A DNA stretch of 64,000 bases from Nitrosarchaeum sp. (GTDB taxonomy: Archaea > Thermoproteota > Nitrososphaeria > Nitrososphaerales > Nitrosopumilaceae): assembly GCA_003569705.1 (NCBI GenBank), contig BGOU01000002.1, positions 124,001 through 188,000 on the forward strand, read 5' to 3'. The translations under genes were made by a program, and so were the position numbers. Below are positions 45,496 through 54,382 of this stretch, piece by piece; the first letter of the stretch is position 1, and every line of letters begins with the position of its first letter. Under the pieces are notes generated by a model. The model ran no database searches. It worked only from the letters and a program-made list of their open reading frames with translations, and was not told the DNA's origin.

Positions 45496-48400
45496 GTGAT
45501 ACGCAGAAAATTCATCATTTTACTTACAATTATCTTTTCTATGTTTTTAATCCCAACTATGCAGGCAGAGGCTGCTAGTAACCCAAATCTGTTTGTTTCG
45601 GTTGAAAATTCTCAATTTAACAATCATTTTTCTGGTTCTATGGTAATTGAAGTTGTGATCCGTGATCCGAATATTCATGACACAGGTGAAGGGAAAGGTG
45701 AACCTGATGTTACGCTTAATGGTAACTCTTTACGAATGGTTCAATCTACTGATGGTAATTGGTATGCATATTTTGCAAATGTCGACAAGGCAAAAATAGC
45801 AGATTCTACTCAATCTGCCACTTCTGGTAAAGGTTTAGACTTTGGTGTTTTTTGTAGTAGAGATACTGCATCATCCGTCTTTGGAATTTCTCTTTCTGAA
45901 ACCGATGGCTTTGCTGTTCCAAGAAATACTGGCTTAACTGGTTTTACAAATGGTGATGCTTCATTTAATCAATGCACTGGAACACCTACAAGTTCTACCA
46001 ATCTTAATAATGTTGTAAGATCTGCAAAATCAATTAACACTAGTCAAAATATTCCTTCTGGACAAATTGGACTAAATTCAGACGCATGGCCCTTAATCCA
46101 ACTATATGATTTCTCAACTGGTGGTAATGTCATAATTCAATACAATCCTGGAAGTGGAACACAAACTGTTACCTTACAATATGATGAAATTCCAAATATT
46201 TCTACAACATTAGATAGAACGAATTATCCTCCAAATTCCCAAGTCTTTGCAACTATCAAAGATATACAGCTAAACCAAGATCCGACTTCACGAGATTCCT
46301 GGACATTTAACATTGGAACTCCACAAGCAGTATTTTATGAAGCATTTACAGAAAGCGGGACGAATGCAGCTAACGGTAGTGTTGGACTCACAAATATAAT
46401 ATCAAAATTATCCAGTCTTGGATTTGAGAAAAATGGAAAATTATCTATGAATCTTGGCACAGTTGCACAACTACAAGCCAATGGATATCAAACTGCTACT
46501 GCGACTGATGGAACCACTACGTTTACACAAATCGTAACATTTGTGGAATCCGAGCCAAACACTGGTATATTTGAGAACTTTGATTTTTCTGATTTATCTA
46601 ATGTTCAGATTCTATCCAATGCTCCACGTGGACAATCTGCCAGTATAGAGTATAATCTTCAATCATTATCTATTGTGTCTGGACTAAGCGATGCAAGTAT
46701 CTCATCAGGTACTCCTCAATATGTATCTGGACAAAAAGTACCAATTACTATCACTGATCCTGATCAGAACATCAACCCTGGGGGAAGGGACAAACTAGAC
46801 GTGTTTAGAAGTTCAGCTTTAATTCCATCATTGACTATAGGAACTCCAGCAACACTCCAAAATGCCGGCAGCGTCAAAATCTATTCCTTATCCACAGATG
46901 TTCTAACTGGTGGAACCTCAATCACATCATCTGTTCCAGATACTAACTCTGATAGATTAATTTTGGACACAAGACCATCGACTGGAATAGTAAATCAGAG
47001 TTTTGAAAAAATCTCATTAAATACAGGATTGTCTGCAGTTGATCTTCAAAATCTCTTGATAAAAATAAGCTCAGGTGATCAAGGAACAAACTGGATAAAT
47101 TATGATCTTAGATCTATACAAAACCGTCTTGGAATAACAGATTACACCGATACAAAAATCTCCCTATATTTTGGATTAACTGATGTAACCCCCATCACTC
47201 TAATCAATTCTAGTAATATGACTGGAGCACAAGGATTTGTTCAGATGCCAAATGCAGCCGTAAATCTAATTGCAGCAAAGTCTGGAACTGTATTTCTTGT
47301 AATCAACTTTGATGCATCAAATAACTCTGTAGCACAAGGTTCTATCTCAAGCGAAATAGATACCCAACCAATAGTGTTTGATCTATTTTCATTTGGAAAT
47401 AAAAACAATAAAGACATAACAAATGGGATCTATAGATTTGAATTACAAGAGACTGCATTAAATTCTGCAATATTTACTGGTACTATGGAATATACAATGG
47501 CAAACCAGCTAAATCAATTTGATGCAAATGTAATAGCAGCATTGCGACCAATATCTGAAGATATCAAGTTTTTTGTCAATCAAAGACTAATTGATGAAAA
47601 TGGAATTAATATTGCATATTCTGATGTTGCAAAAGTTGGTACAACAACTGGTGTTTCATCAAAAACTGATATCCGAACACAGTCTGGAACTGTAACTACC
47701 GCATCAAATGTATTGCGATTTGGTCACCCTGTGACAATCACACTCAAAGATCCAGATCTTAATTTGAAAAGTGATGATGTTGATATCTATCTAGTAAACA
47801 ATGATCCAAATTCTCCAAATGTAGACACCGTTGGTAAAGATGGAAATATTTTGTTGGAGATTTTAATTAAAGATATTAGATACAAACGGTGCACTGTAAA
47901 TGGAGTTGAGTATGGTGGTTTGGCTTCTTCAGGTTTCACTTTAGTTGAGACTGGACCTAGTACTGGTGTGTTTGAAGGAGTATTCAAAATGCCCTCACAA
48001 ATTTGTGATAAATCTGGAACAACAGTAATTTCTCCTGCTGGAGGTAGTCTTGATGCAAAATATCATGACTCTAAAGATATCTCTGGAAATTCAAATATAT
48101 TCAGTTTATTGCGAGATAAATCAAATTCAGCATTTTCAAATTCACCCCAATTAAACACAAATAAAATCAAAATTCCATCATCAGGTAACTCTGAAGAAAT
48201 AATTTTATCTGGTAATGTCGCTAATCATAAAAAAGGTATTCCTTTAGCTATCACCTTAACACATCCCGATGGTTTCGTTCAAAATTTTGTTGCGGTTCTA
48301 TCCAATAGTGGAAGTTATCGTGCAGCATTTTCAATAAATGAAAATTCTCAATTAGGTGTTTATAAAATTCAATTATCTCATAATGGATATAATATTGGAT

Positions 48401-48681
48401 TAAGTTCATTTACTGTTTCTCAAAATATTCCTGATTGGGTTAAAGACAATGCAAGACGATGGTCTTCTGCTTCTATTTCTGATTCTGAATTTATTGATGG
48501 GTTAAAGCAAATGATTGAAGACAGGATTATTGTATCTACAAAAGAGGGTTCGATCTCTGAAAGAGTAATCCCTGATTGGGTTAAAAATAATGCAAGATGG
48601 TGGTCTAATAATCAAATTTCAGATGATGACTTTATAAAATCACTTCAATACTTGGTCAAAAAAGGTATAATTCTAGTATAA
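45496..48681 (+). CDS. Large secreted S-layer-like protein with two C-terminal IPDWVK repeats
   Basis: 1061 residues. Signal peptide at 1-27 (ends MQAEAA). The body is Ser/Thr/Asn-rich beta sheet, with repeated phrases such as VIRDPNIHD, ITDPDQNINPGG and TLKDPDLNLKSDD, and ETGPSTGVFEGVF / ESEPNTGIFENF, as in the S-layer proteins of Nitrosopumilus. At residues 978-1013 and 1025-1061 are two copies of the module IPDWVK-(D/N)NAR-W(W/S)...ISD-x-(E/D)FI...I-(I)V, common at the ends of thaumarchaeal secreted proteins. Probably a cell-surface or S-layer paralogue; a C-terminal membrane anchor is not present. Monocistronic. Confidence 0.8.
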   Translation: MIRRKFIILLTIIFSMFLIPTMQAEAASNPNLFVSVENSQFNNHFSGSMVIEVVIRDPNIHDTGEGKGEPDVTLNGNSLRMVQSTDGNWYAYFANVDKAKIADSTQSATSGKGLDFGVFCSRDTASSVFGISLSETDGFAVPRNTGLTGFTNGDASFNQCTGTPTSSTNLNNVVRSAKSINTSQNIPSGQIGLNSDAWPLIQLYDFSTGGNVIIQYNPGSGTQTVTLQYDEIPNISTTLDRTNYPPNSQVFATIKDIQLNQDPTSRDSWTFNIGTPQAVFYEAFTESGTNAANGSVGLTNIISKLSSLGFEKNGKLSMNLGTVAQLQANGYQTATATDGTTTFTQIVTFVESEPNTGIFENFDFSDLSNVQILSNAPRGQSASIEYNLQSLSIVSGLSDASISSGTPQYVSGQKVPITITDPDQNINPGGRDKLDVFRSSALIPSLTIGTPATLQNAGSVKIYSLSTDVLTGGTSITSSVPDTNSDRLILDTRPSTGIVNQSFEKISLNTGLSAVDLQNLLIKISSGDQGTNWINYDLRSIQNRLGITDYTDTKISLYFGLTDVTPITLINSSNMTGAQGFVQMPNAAVNLIAAKSGTVFLVINFDASNNSVAQGSISSEIDTQPIVFDLFSFGNKNNKDITNGIYRFELQETALNSAIFTGTMEYTMANQLNQFDANVIAALRPISEDIKFFVNQRLIDENGINIAYSDVAKVGTTTGVSSKTDIRTQSGTVTTASNVLRFGHPVTITLKDPDLNLKSDDVDIYLVNNDPNSPNVDTVGKDGNILLEILIKDIRYKRCTVNGVEYGGLASSGFTLVETGPSTGVFEGVFKMPSQICDKSGTTVISPAGGSLDAKYHDSKDISGNSNIFSLLRDKSNSAFSNSPQLNTNKIKIPSSGNSEEIILSGNVANHKKGIPLAITLTHPDGFVQNFVAVLSNSGSYRAAFSINENSQLGVYKIQLSHNGYNIGLSSFTVSQNIPDWVKDNARRWSSASISDSEFIDGLKQMIEDRIIVSTKEGSISERVIPDWVKNNARWWSNNQISDDDFIKSLQYLVKKGIILV

Positions 48682-48735
48682 TCAGGTCAATTTTTCTTTC
48701 ATTTAATACATAAATACCCTCAAACATGATTCAAA

Positions 48736-49809
48736 ATGAAAATGAAACTTGGGGCGTTCCTATTATTATTAACAATTTCTTTATTGTCTTATGGATTTAT
48801 TGGAACTGTAAATGCTTTAGGTCCAGAAGACTGTACACCTAACCAAGTATGGCAAAATAATGCATGTGTTGATGCTACAAAACCTCCAAAAAATGATCTA
48901 AATTTACAAACTGACCTAGATCTTTATGCCCAAGGTGGAGTAGTTGTTATTACTGGTTTAATACATAATATTGAAAATCTTAGTACTGGCGATGTTGCAA
49001 TTATTGTTCGAGCACCAGATAACAATATTGTTACAATAGCTCAGGTACATCCTAATGTTGATGGTTCTTTTCAAACAAGTCTTAAAGCCGATGGCCCACA
49101 ATTCAAAGCACCTGGTGTCTATACTGTTCTTGCTAATTTTGCTGGATTAAAATCTCAAATTACGTTTGAATTTACCGGCGGTAATGGATCTATTGTATCT
49201 GGTGGTGAACCACAACCAACAACATGTCCATCTGGTCAAAATCTGATTAATGGAAAATGTGTTACTAAACCAACACCAGAACCTGAACCAACACCAGAAC
49301 CAGTACCAACTGAACCAACACCAGAACCAGAACCAGTACCAACTGAACCAGAACCAACTTGTGGAACAGGAACTGAATTGGTAAATGGTATTTGTCAAGT
49401 TGTCAAAACTGAAGTCAAAGGAAAAGGTGGAGCATGTCTAATTGCAACTGCTGCATATGGTACTGAATTGGCTCCTCAAGTACAGTTCCTTAGAGAAATC
49501 AGAGATAACACTGTAATGAGTACTACATCTGGTATGGCTTTCATGACTGGATTTAACCAACTATACTATTCGTTCTCACCTACAATCGCTGATCTAGAAA
49601 GAGAACATCCTATGTTCCAAGAAGCCGTAAGAGCTTTTATCACTCCTATGATTTCTACACTTTCGATTATGACATTAGCTGAAGATGGTTCTGATGCTGA
49701 AGTGTTAGGATTGGGAATCTCTGTAATTACCTTGAACTTGGGAATGTATATTGCAGCACCAACTGTAATTGGATTCAAGGTTCACAAATACTTGAAATCT
49801 AGAAAATAA
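48736..49809 (+). CDS. Secreted Ig-like protein with Pro/Glu-rich linker and CFI-box-like C-terminal domain
   Basis: 357 residues. Signal peptide 1-27. Residues 50-145 form an Ig-like domain (VVVITGLIHNIE...NNIVTIAQV...DGSFQTSL...GVYTVLANF), the same unit as in the PEFG proteins at 58.6-62.3 kb. Two short cysteine pairs (CPSGQNLINGKC, CGTGTELVNGIC) flank a PTPEPEP linker (residues 177-209). The C-terminus begins CLIATAAYGTELAPQVQ (about 233), the CFI-box/C-x-x-ATAAYG domain, and ends with a hydrophobic segment and a basic tail. TATA at about 48699-48716. Confidence 0.78.
   Translation: MKMKLGAFLLLLTISLLSYGFIGTVNALGPEDCTPNQVWQNNACVDATKPPKNDLNLQTDLDLYAQGGVVVITGLIHNIENLSTGDVAIIVRAPDNNIVTIAQVHPNVDGSFQTSLKADGPQFKAPGVYTVLANFAGLKSQITFEFTGGNGSIVSGGEPQPTTCPSGQNLINGKCVTKPTPEPEPTPEPVPTEPTPEPEPVPTEPEPTCGTGTELVNGICQVVKTEVKGKGGACLIATAAYGTELAPQVQFLREIRDNTVMSTTSGMAFMTGFNQLYYSFSPTIADLEREHPMFQEAVRAFITPMISTLSIMTLAEDGSDAEVLGLGISVITLNLGMYIAAPTVIGFKVHKYLKSRK
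49264..49362 (+). repeat. CCAACACCAGAA-type low-complexity repeat encoding Pro/Thr/Glu linker
   Basis: A short-period repeat (variants of CCAACACCAGAACCA) encodes the PTPEPEP linker. Replication slippage here would lengthen or shorten the linker in frame, since the unit is a multiple of three. Confidence 0.8.
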
Positions 49810-49916
49810 ATTATAAATTTTTATTATCTCTCTCTAAAATTCAAGAAAAATGGATAAAATGATCTCAACGTTTTTTATATCGGAATTTAGATAAGTCCTA
49901 AGCCCGGTAAAGAAAT

Positions 49917-51131
49917 ATGAAAAATAATACAAAATCCATTTTATTCGGTTTCATTTTACTATTCGTTTTATTGCCAAATAGTGTATTTGCAGCAGACCCT
50001 GATACTGATGGTGACGGTATTCCAGATTCTTTAGACTCTTGTCCAACTGATCCTGAGACAATTAATGGATTTCAAGATACAGATGGATGTCCCGATGTAG
50101 TTCCTCCACCAACTGATACTGATGGTGACGGTATTCCAGATTCTTTAGACTCTTGTCCAACACAAGATGAAACAGTTAATGGATTTCAAGATACAGATGG
50201 ATGTCCCGATGTAGTTCCTCCACCAACTGATACTGATGGTGACGGTATTCCAAATTCTATTGATACCTGTATAACACAACCTGAAACATTGAATGGTTAT
50301 CAAGATACAGATGGATGTCCTGACACAAATCCAGCAACAACTGATACTGATGGTGACGGTATTTCTGATTCATTAGATCAATGTCCAACACAAGATGAAA
50401 CAGTTAACGGTTTTGCTGATCTTGATGGATGTCCCGATGTAGTTCCACCAACTGATACTGATGGTGACGGTATTTCTGATTCATTAGATCAATGTCCAAC
50501 ACAACCTGAAACAGTTAACGGTTTTGCTGATCTTGATGGTTGCCCTGATGTAGTAGCGCCAAAAGATACTGATAATGATGGAATTGATGATAAAATAGAT
50601 CAATGTCCAACACAATCTGAAACAGTTAACGGTTTTGATGACTCCGATGGTTGTCCTGATGTTCTCACCATTCAAGATTCAGACAAAGATGGAATTGTAA
50701 ATTCTGCTGATACTTGCCCACGTTCTCCTGAAACATTTAATGGATTTCAAGATACGGACGGTTGTCCAGATGTAGTTCCTGTAAATGATTCTGATGGGGA
50801 TTTGATAATTGATAGCGTTGATTCTTGTCCAACACAAGCTGAGACCGTTAATGGATTTCAAGATACAGATGGTTGTCCAGATACATTGCCTATTCAAGAT
50901 TCAGACAAGGATGGAATTTCAGATGATTATGATAAATGTCCAATCCAATCTGAAACCATAAACAATTATCAAGATACGGACGGTTGTCCAGATGTAGTTC
51001 CTGTAAATGACTCTGTTCCTACATCAAAATCAGAACAAGACAATTCATTTTTCCAGTGGACTGCTATTATTGCTGCAATTATTACTGCAGTAGGTGCTAT
51101 TGGGGCTGCAAAATTCAAAAAACCATCCTAA
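49917..51131 (+). CDS. Secreted thrombospondin type-3-like calcium-binding repeat protein, C-terminal anchor
   Basis: 404 residues. Signal peptide (ends FAA at about 26), then nine tandem units of about 36-38 residues with the pattern D-x-D-x-D-G-I-x-x-x-x-D-x-C-P-x-x-x-E-T-x-N-G-(F/Y)-x-D-x-D-G-C-P-D. Each unit supplies two acidic Ca2+ loops and two cysteines that can form a disulfide. The C-terminus is a transmembrane helix (FFQWTAIIAAIITAVGAIGAAKF) with a basic tail, so the protein is a calcium-stiffened rod anchored to the membrane. TATA TTTTATATC at about 49873. Repeat number may vary between strains. Confidence 0.85.
   Translation: MKNNTKSILFGFILLFVLLPNSVFAADPDTDGDGIPDSLDSCPTDPETINGFQDTDGCPDVVPPPTDTDGDGIPDSLDSCPTQDETVNGFQDTDGCPDVVPPPTDTDGDGIPNSIDTCITQPETLNGYQDTDGCPDTNPATTDTDGDGISDSLDQCPTQDETVNGFADLDGCPDVVPPTDTDGDGISDSLDQCPTQPETVNGFADLDGCPDVVAPKDTDNDGIDDKIDQCPTQSETVNGFDDSDGCPDVLTIQDSDKDGIVNSADTCPRSPETFNGFQDTDGCPDVVPVNDSDGDLIIDSVDSCPTQAETVNGFQDTDGCPDTLPIQDSDKDGISDDYDKCPIQSETINNYQDTDGCPDVVPVNDSVPTSKSEQDNSFFQWTAIIAAIITAVGAIGAAKFKKPS
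50002..51005 (+). repeat. Nine tandem units of about 110 bases (TSP3 repeats)
   Basis: DNA-level repetition is strongest between units 1-3 and between units 4 and 5, where phrases such as ACTGATACTGATGGTGACGG recur exactly. Later units are more diverged. Misassembly or copy-number variation is possible here. Confidence 0.85.
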
Positions 51132-51224
51132 ATTTTCTAAATAATGTTTGATTTTTCTTTACTCTCTTTACTTTATAGTCATTCTGACTAGTCCTTTAAC
51201 CAAACATTTAATGCCAAAAATTCT

Positions 51225-51233
51225 TTTTATAAA
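51225..51233 (+). promoter_or_regulatory. TATA box upstream of the hairpin leader
   Basis: TTTTATAAA, whose expected start site about 25 bases downstream (about 51255) falls just before the hairpin at 51259. Confidence 0.55.
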
Positions 51234-51258
51234 AATAATTGGTTTGCACGCCAACAAT

Positions 51259-51292
51259 CCAGAAGGAATCATCCAACGGTGGTTCTTTCTGG
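51259..51292 (+). ncRNA. 15-bp hairpin with CAAC loop at a probable transcript 5' end
   Basis: Left arm 51259-51273 pairs along its whole length with 51278-51292 (12 Watson-Crick and 3 G-U pairs), loop CAAC at 51274-51277. In RNA this is a stable stem. It precedes ATG 51300 of a small membrane protein gene by 7 bases, so it may be a 5' leader control element or the start of a small RNA. It is not at a gene end and lacks a following T-run, so not an ordinary terminator. Confidence 0.5.
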
Positions 51293-51299
51293 AATTTTA

Positions 51300-51533
51300 A
51301 TGAGGTTTGAGCATATGTTTGATATCTTGTTTTTTGGGTTTCTTCCTCATTTATTTTTGTACACTATGGAAATTGGCCAAATAGCATTTGTTATTGTTGT
51401 CATATTGTTTACCATATCTATAATTATTAAAATCATAAAAAACCGAAAAGCCAAAAAAACTTGTCATAAATTTCCAAAAATAAAATACTTGTTTTCTTTA
51501 ATTTTCTATTATTGCTCTAAGTTATTATATTGA
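51300..51533 (+). CDS. Small membrane protein behind a hairpin leader, function unknown
   Basis: 77 residues from ATG 51300 (MRFEHMFDILFFGF). It has hydrophobic stretches (MFDILFFGFLPHLFLYTM, IGQIAFVIVVILFTISIIIKI), a basic linker (KNRKAKKTCHKFPK) and a hydrophobic ending. No family was recognised. ATG 51315 is an alternative. The GTG at 51279 lies inside the hairpin and is unlikely. Coding status is moderate; the TATA and the leader support transcription. Confidence 0.5.
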   Translation: MRFEHMFDILFFGFLPHLFLYTMEIGQIAFVIVVILFTISIIIKIIKNRKAKKTCHKFPKIKYLFSLIFYYCSKLLY

Positions 51534-51551
51534 AACAAACCACTAATTTCA

Positions 51552-51875
51552 ATGCATATAGAATATGAAGAATTTGATACTATTGAAGATCTCTTCTTGT
51601 ATATGGCATCTGCAGCTCCTCCTATGAAAAATACAATGCCTGTTAATTCGTACAAGGGTTACATTATGGCATTTATTCCACTTAGTTCTACAAATGGAGA
51701 TACATATCTTATGATTTATGCTAAAGGTACACTTGAATCTGGAATTTATGAATTTGATGTAAATTCAAACTCTTTCAAAAAGGTTGATGCTATTGAAAGA
51801 GCAGATAAAAATTACTTTGTTTCTTTAACACCAAAAAGAAATACCATAGCTGACGAAGCTATTAAAAATCTGTAA
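51552..51875 (+). CDS. Small soluble protein, function unknown
   Basis: This 107-residue mixed alpha/beta protein begins MHIEYEEFDTIEDLFLYMA and has a regular beta pattern in the middle (GDTYLMIYAKGTLESGIYEFDV). No signal peptide or membrane helix. No family was recognised. It starts 18 bases after the small membrane protein and probably shares its transcript. Convergent with the radical SAM gene. Confidence 0.6.
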   Translation: MHIEYEEFDTIEDLFLYMASAAPPMKNTMPVNSYKGYIMAFIPLSSTNGDTYLMIYAKGTLESGIYEFDVNSNSFKKVDAIERADKNYFVSLTPKRNTIADEAIKNL

Positions 51876-51901
51876 AAAGGGAATCTCTTTTTATTAAAAA
51901 T

Positions 51902-53488
51902 CTATAATTTCTTTGTTAGAATTTTAGGAGCAGAAATTGATCTACTTCTAGCATATTTGTCTATTATTTCATCTGGGGTTCGCCCATTGAATAGATCTTT
52001 ACATAATCCTCTTAGATATCTCATAATTGCCCATGTGCCAGCTTTTAAAATTCCATACATGAATACTTTCATTGGTGGTCCATATGTTTTATTTCTGAGA
52101 ATAATTGGAATAATATCGTTGATAACGCGAAGATTATTTTCCCAACATTTCCAAAATAATGTAAATTGTGCTTCATTCAAGTTTCCAAAGTGCATGGAAT
52201 TCTTTTCACTAAAGTCTTGGTAAAGTAATGGTGCAACAAGTCCTCTAAAATTCATTGCTCTAAAGTCACTCATCATATCAATTGTATATTGAACATCGTC
52301 TGGAGTCTCATCTGGCCAACCTATGATGATTGTTGCAGCTGGGAACCAGTGATTTTTATTTAAAATTTTTGCTCCTTCTATTACTACACTACCCCACTCT
52401 TCAGGTGCAAATGGTTTTGTTTTTACACCAAGATGTTTTTTTACCATCTTTGGTGCAACTGTTTCAATTCCCAAATTTGTTGCAAGCCATCTGCCTGTTT
52501 CATCTTGTTTGTTAATCATTGAAATTTGTCGCATCAATTCTGGGTCTGCTGCAACTGCTGAAAAAGTCATATGTGTTGTTCCTATAAAGTTGGCTCCTAA
52601 TCCTTTGAGACCTTTCCAAAGATCTGTAATTGCATCTCTATTTGGAATAAAGTCTCTGTTGTCACATCCATAAAGTAACATCTCATCAGAATGCAACCAA
52701 ACAGAGTCAAATCCATAATCTAGGTTAATCTTTGCTTCATGTTGTAATCTTTCTAATGGCAGATCTTTCTTTGATCTTTTATTTACATCACAAAAGTCAC
52801 ATCCTCTACCACATCCTCTCATTGCTTCAATGAGGGAATTTATTGTAGGTCCTTCAATAACTGGAATATTTTGTATGTTCTTTACAAAACAATGCATTAA
52901 TTCTGGTGCGTCACCTTTTTCTAAATCATGAAATAAATCTAATGCTAATTCATCAGCTTCTCCAACCACAACTGTATCAATCCCATGAATTTGCATTCTA
53001 TCTGATTTTGCTAATTCCCATGCTCCATTTCCGCCAACTACTACATGAAAATCATATTTCTTTTTTAGTTGAATAATGTTGGCACACATTTTTTTGAATT
53101 TCATTGCAACATATGATAATTTTTCCGGTGACATAGTTGTTGTAACTGGTGCCATTCCAAGAGGATCCATTACATTGATCCCAACCACTTTAGTATCTGG
53201 ACCTATTGATTTTTCTAACATCTCTGGATTTGCAATAAATACTTCATCACGTCTGTATCCTTGTAGTAATGCACTCTCTACTCTTCTTAATCCAACTTGA
53301 GCAACTTTTGACTCACCTGTAATTGGGTCTGTTTCAACTGGTGGGCAGAAAACTTTGTCAAAAACCCATTCTGGGAGTACTTCATATGGTCCACATGCGA
53401 TAAATCCATACAGAAAATTTCCTCTATAATTTGTCATTAAACTACGATCAGCAGTTAGAACAATTCGTTTCCCAGCCAATATTAACAA
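51902..53488 (-). CDS. B12-binding-type radical SAM protein, possible GDGT ring synthase relative
   Basis: 528 residues. The Fe-S site is CGRGCDFC near residue 226 (C-x3-C-x2-C). Before it lies a Rossmann-like N-terminal domain (VVGINVMDPLG, HVVVGGNGAWELAKS, VVGEADELALDLF), as in B12-binding radical SAM enzymes. The opening RIVLTADRSLM(T/S)NYRGNFLYGF resembles archaeal radical SAM proteins that include the Grs cyclases of tetraether lipids; crenarchaeol makers need such enzymes. Assignment to Grs is inference; the MJ_0865-like group is an alternative. The start is TTG 53488, set by a TATA-like stretch at about 53500-53516. Monocistronic. Confidence 0.78.
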   Translation of the reverse strand: MLILAGKRIVLTADRSLMTNYRGNFLYGFIACGPYEVLPEWVFDKVFCPPVETDPITGESKVAQVGLRRVESALLQGYRRDEVFIANPEMLEKSIGPDTKVVGINVMDPLGMAPVTTTMSPEKLSYVAMKFKKMCANIIQLKKKYDFHVVVGGNGAWELAKSDRMQIHGIDTVVVGEADELALDLFHDLEKGDAPELMHCFVKNIQNIPVIEGPTINSLIEAMRGCGRGCDFCDVNKRSKKDLPLERLQHEAKINLDYGFDSVWLHSDEMLLYGCDNRDFIPNRDAITDLWKGLKGLGANFIGTTHMTFSAVAADPELMRQISMINKQDETGRWLATNLGIETVAPKMVKKHLGVKTKPFAPEEWGSVVIEGAKILNKNHWFPAATIIIGWPDETPDDVQYTIDMMSDFRAMNFRGLVAPLLYQDFSEKNSMHFGNLNEAQFTLFWKCWENNLRVINDIIPIILRNKTYGPPMKVFMYGILKAGTWAIMRYLRGLCKDLFNGRTPDEIIDKYARSRSISAPKILTKKL

Positions 53489-53566
53489 GATTCGTTCTTG
53501 TATGGTATATATGATTTACGAGGTTAATTGACCGTATACTTTTCTAAAATTTCTAAATTGTTATTG

Positions 53567-54349
53567 TTATTTTGTTCTATTTTTTTGTACTGTCCTATTT
53601 GCAATATTTGATGCTATTGCACCAGCTGCAATTCCATTATCTATGTTGACTACTGATAACCCTAATGAACAACTTTGTAGCATTGATGCAAGAGCTGCTA
53701 TTCCTTTTCCACCGTAACCATATCCAACAGATGTGGGTATTCCAATTACTGGAATATCCACCATTGATGAAACTAATGTTGCTAGTGCGCCCTCCATACC
53801 CGCTGCCACAATTATACAATCTACTTCTTCTTTTATCATTTCTTTTAAAATTGGAAATATTCTCTGAATTCCTGCAACCCCTACATCATAGCTAGAAATA
53901 CATTTGCAATTCATTGCTTCACACATTAATCTAGCTTCTTCAGCAACTCCTATATCTGACGTTCCAGCTGTAAGTATGCCTATTTTTCCACCCTCAAATT
54001 TTATTGGGTTTTTAAAAAGTAATAATGATGATGAATTTTTTCCAATTTTAACTTTAATTTTTAATTTTTTTGCAAATGATAAAATTTTTGAATAATCATC
54101 CTTGTTGATTCTTGAAACAACAACTGAGTTTGTTTTTTCTAATGTTTTTTTAATTATTTTTTTAATCTCATCTAATTTTTTAGTTTCTGCAAAAATTACT
54201 TCTGGTACTCCTCGTCGCTTTCTTCTATTTATGTCAATTTTGGCAATGCCTTCTATTTCTTCAATTGAATATAGTGATAATAACTTCTTTGCATTATTTA
54301 CTGAAATCTTTCCTTTTTCCAAAGACTCTAAAATTTCATGAATTTCCAA
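53567..54349 (-). CDS. larB: LarB, nickel-pincer cofactor synthesis carboxylase/hydrolase
   Basis: This 260-residue protein has an N-terminal helical domain and a C-terminal PurE-like domain: GILTAGTSDIGVAEEA, SSYDVGVAGIQRIF, VAAGMEGALATLVSSMVDIPVIGIPTSVGYG. LarB carboxylates nicotinic acid adenine dinucleotide at C5 and hydrolyses it, the first step to the nickel-pincer nucleotide. larC and larE are 1-2 kb away on the other strand. LarB is distinguished from true PurE by the N-terminal region RRKRRGVPEVIFAETK. Confidence 0.9.
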   Translation of the reverse strand: MEIHEILESLEKGKISVNNAKKLLSLYSIEEIEGIAKIDINRRKRRGVPEVIFAETKKLDEIKKIIKKTLEKTNSVVVSRINKDDYSKILSFAKKLKIKVKIGKNSSSLLLFKNPIKFEGGKIGILTAGTSDIGVAEEARLMCEAMNCKCISSYDVGVAGIQRIFPILKEMIKEEVDCIIVAAGMEGALATLVSSMVDIPVIGIPTSVGYGYGGKGIAALASMLQSCSLGLSVVNIDNGIAAGAIASNIANRTVQKNRTK

Positions 54350-54382
54350 TATTGTTTCATCTTTATTTGAATAAAAAAACGC

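Noticed and set aside
49147-49398. Minus-strand frame rich in Trp and Phe (FWFWCWF-like)
   Set aside because: It is the antisense of the Pro/Glu repeat linker of the 48736-49809 gene; its odd composition is a mirror of CCA/GAA repeats.
50484-50897. Minus-strand frames inside the TSP3 repeat region
   Set aside because: Antisense shadows of the repeats; they repeat with the same period and have no promoter.
50002-51005. CRISPR-like direct repeats
   Set aside because: Units are in frame, about 110 bases, without spacers, and encode a regular protein repeat.
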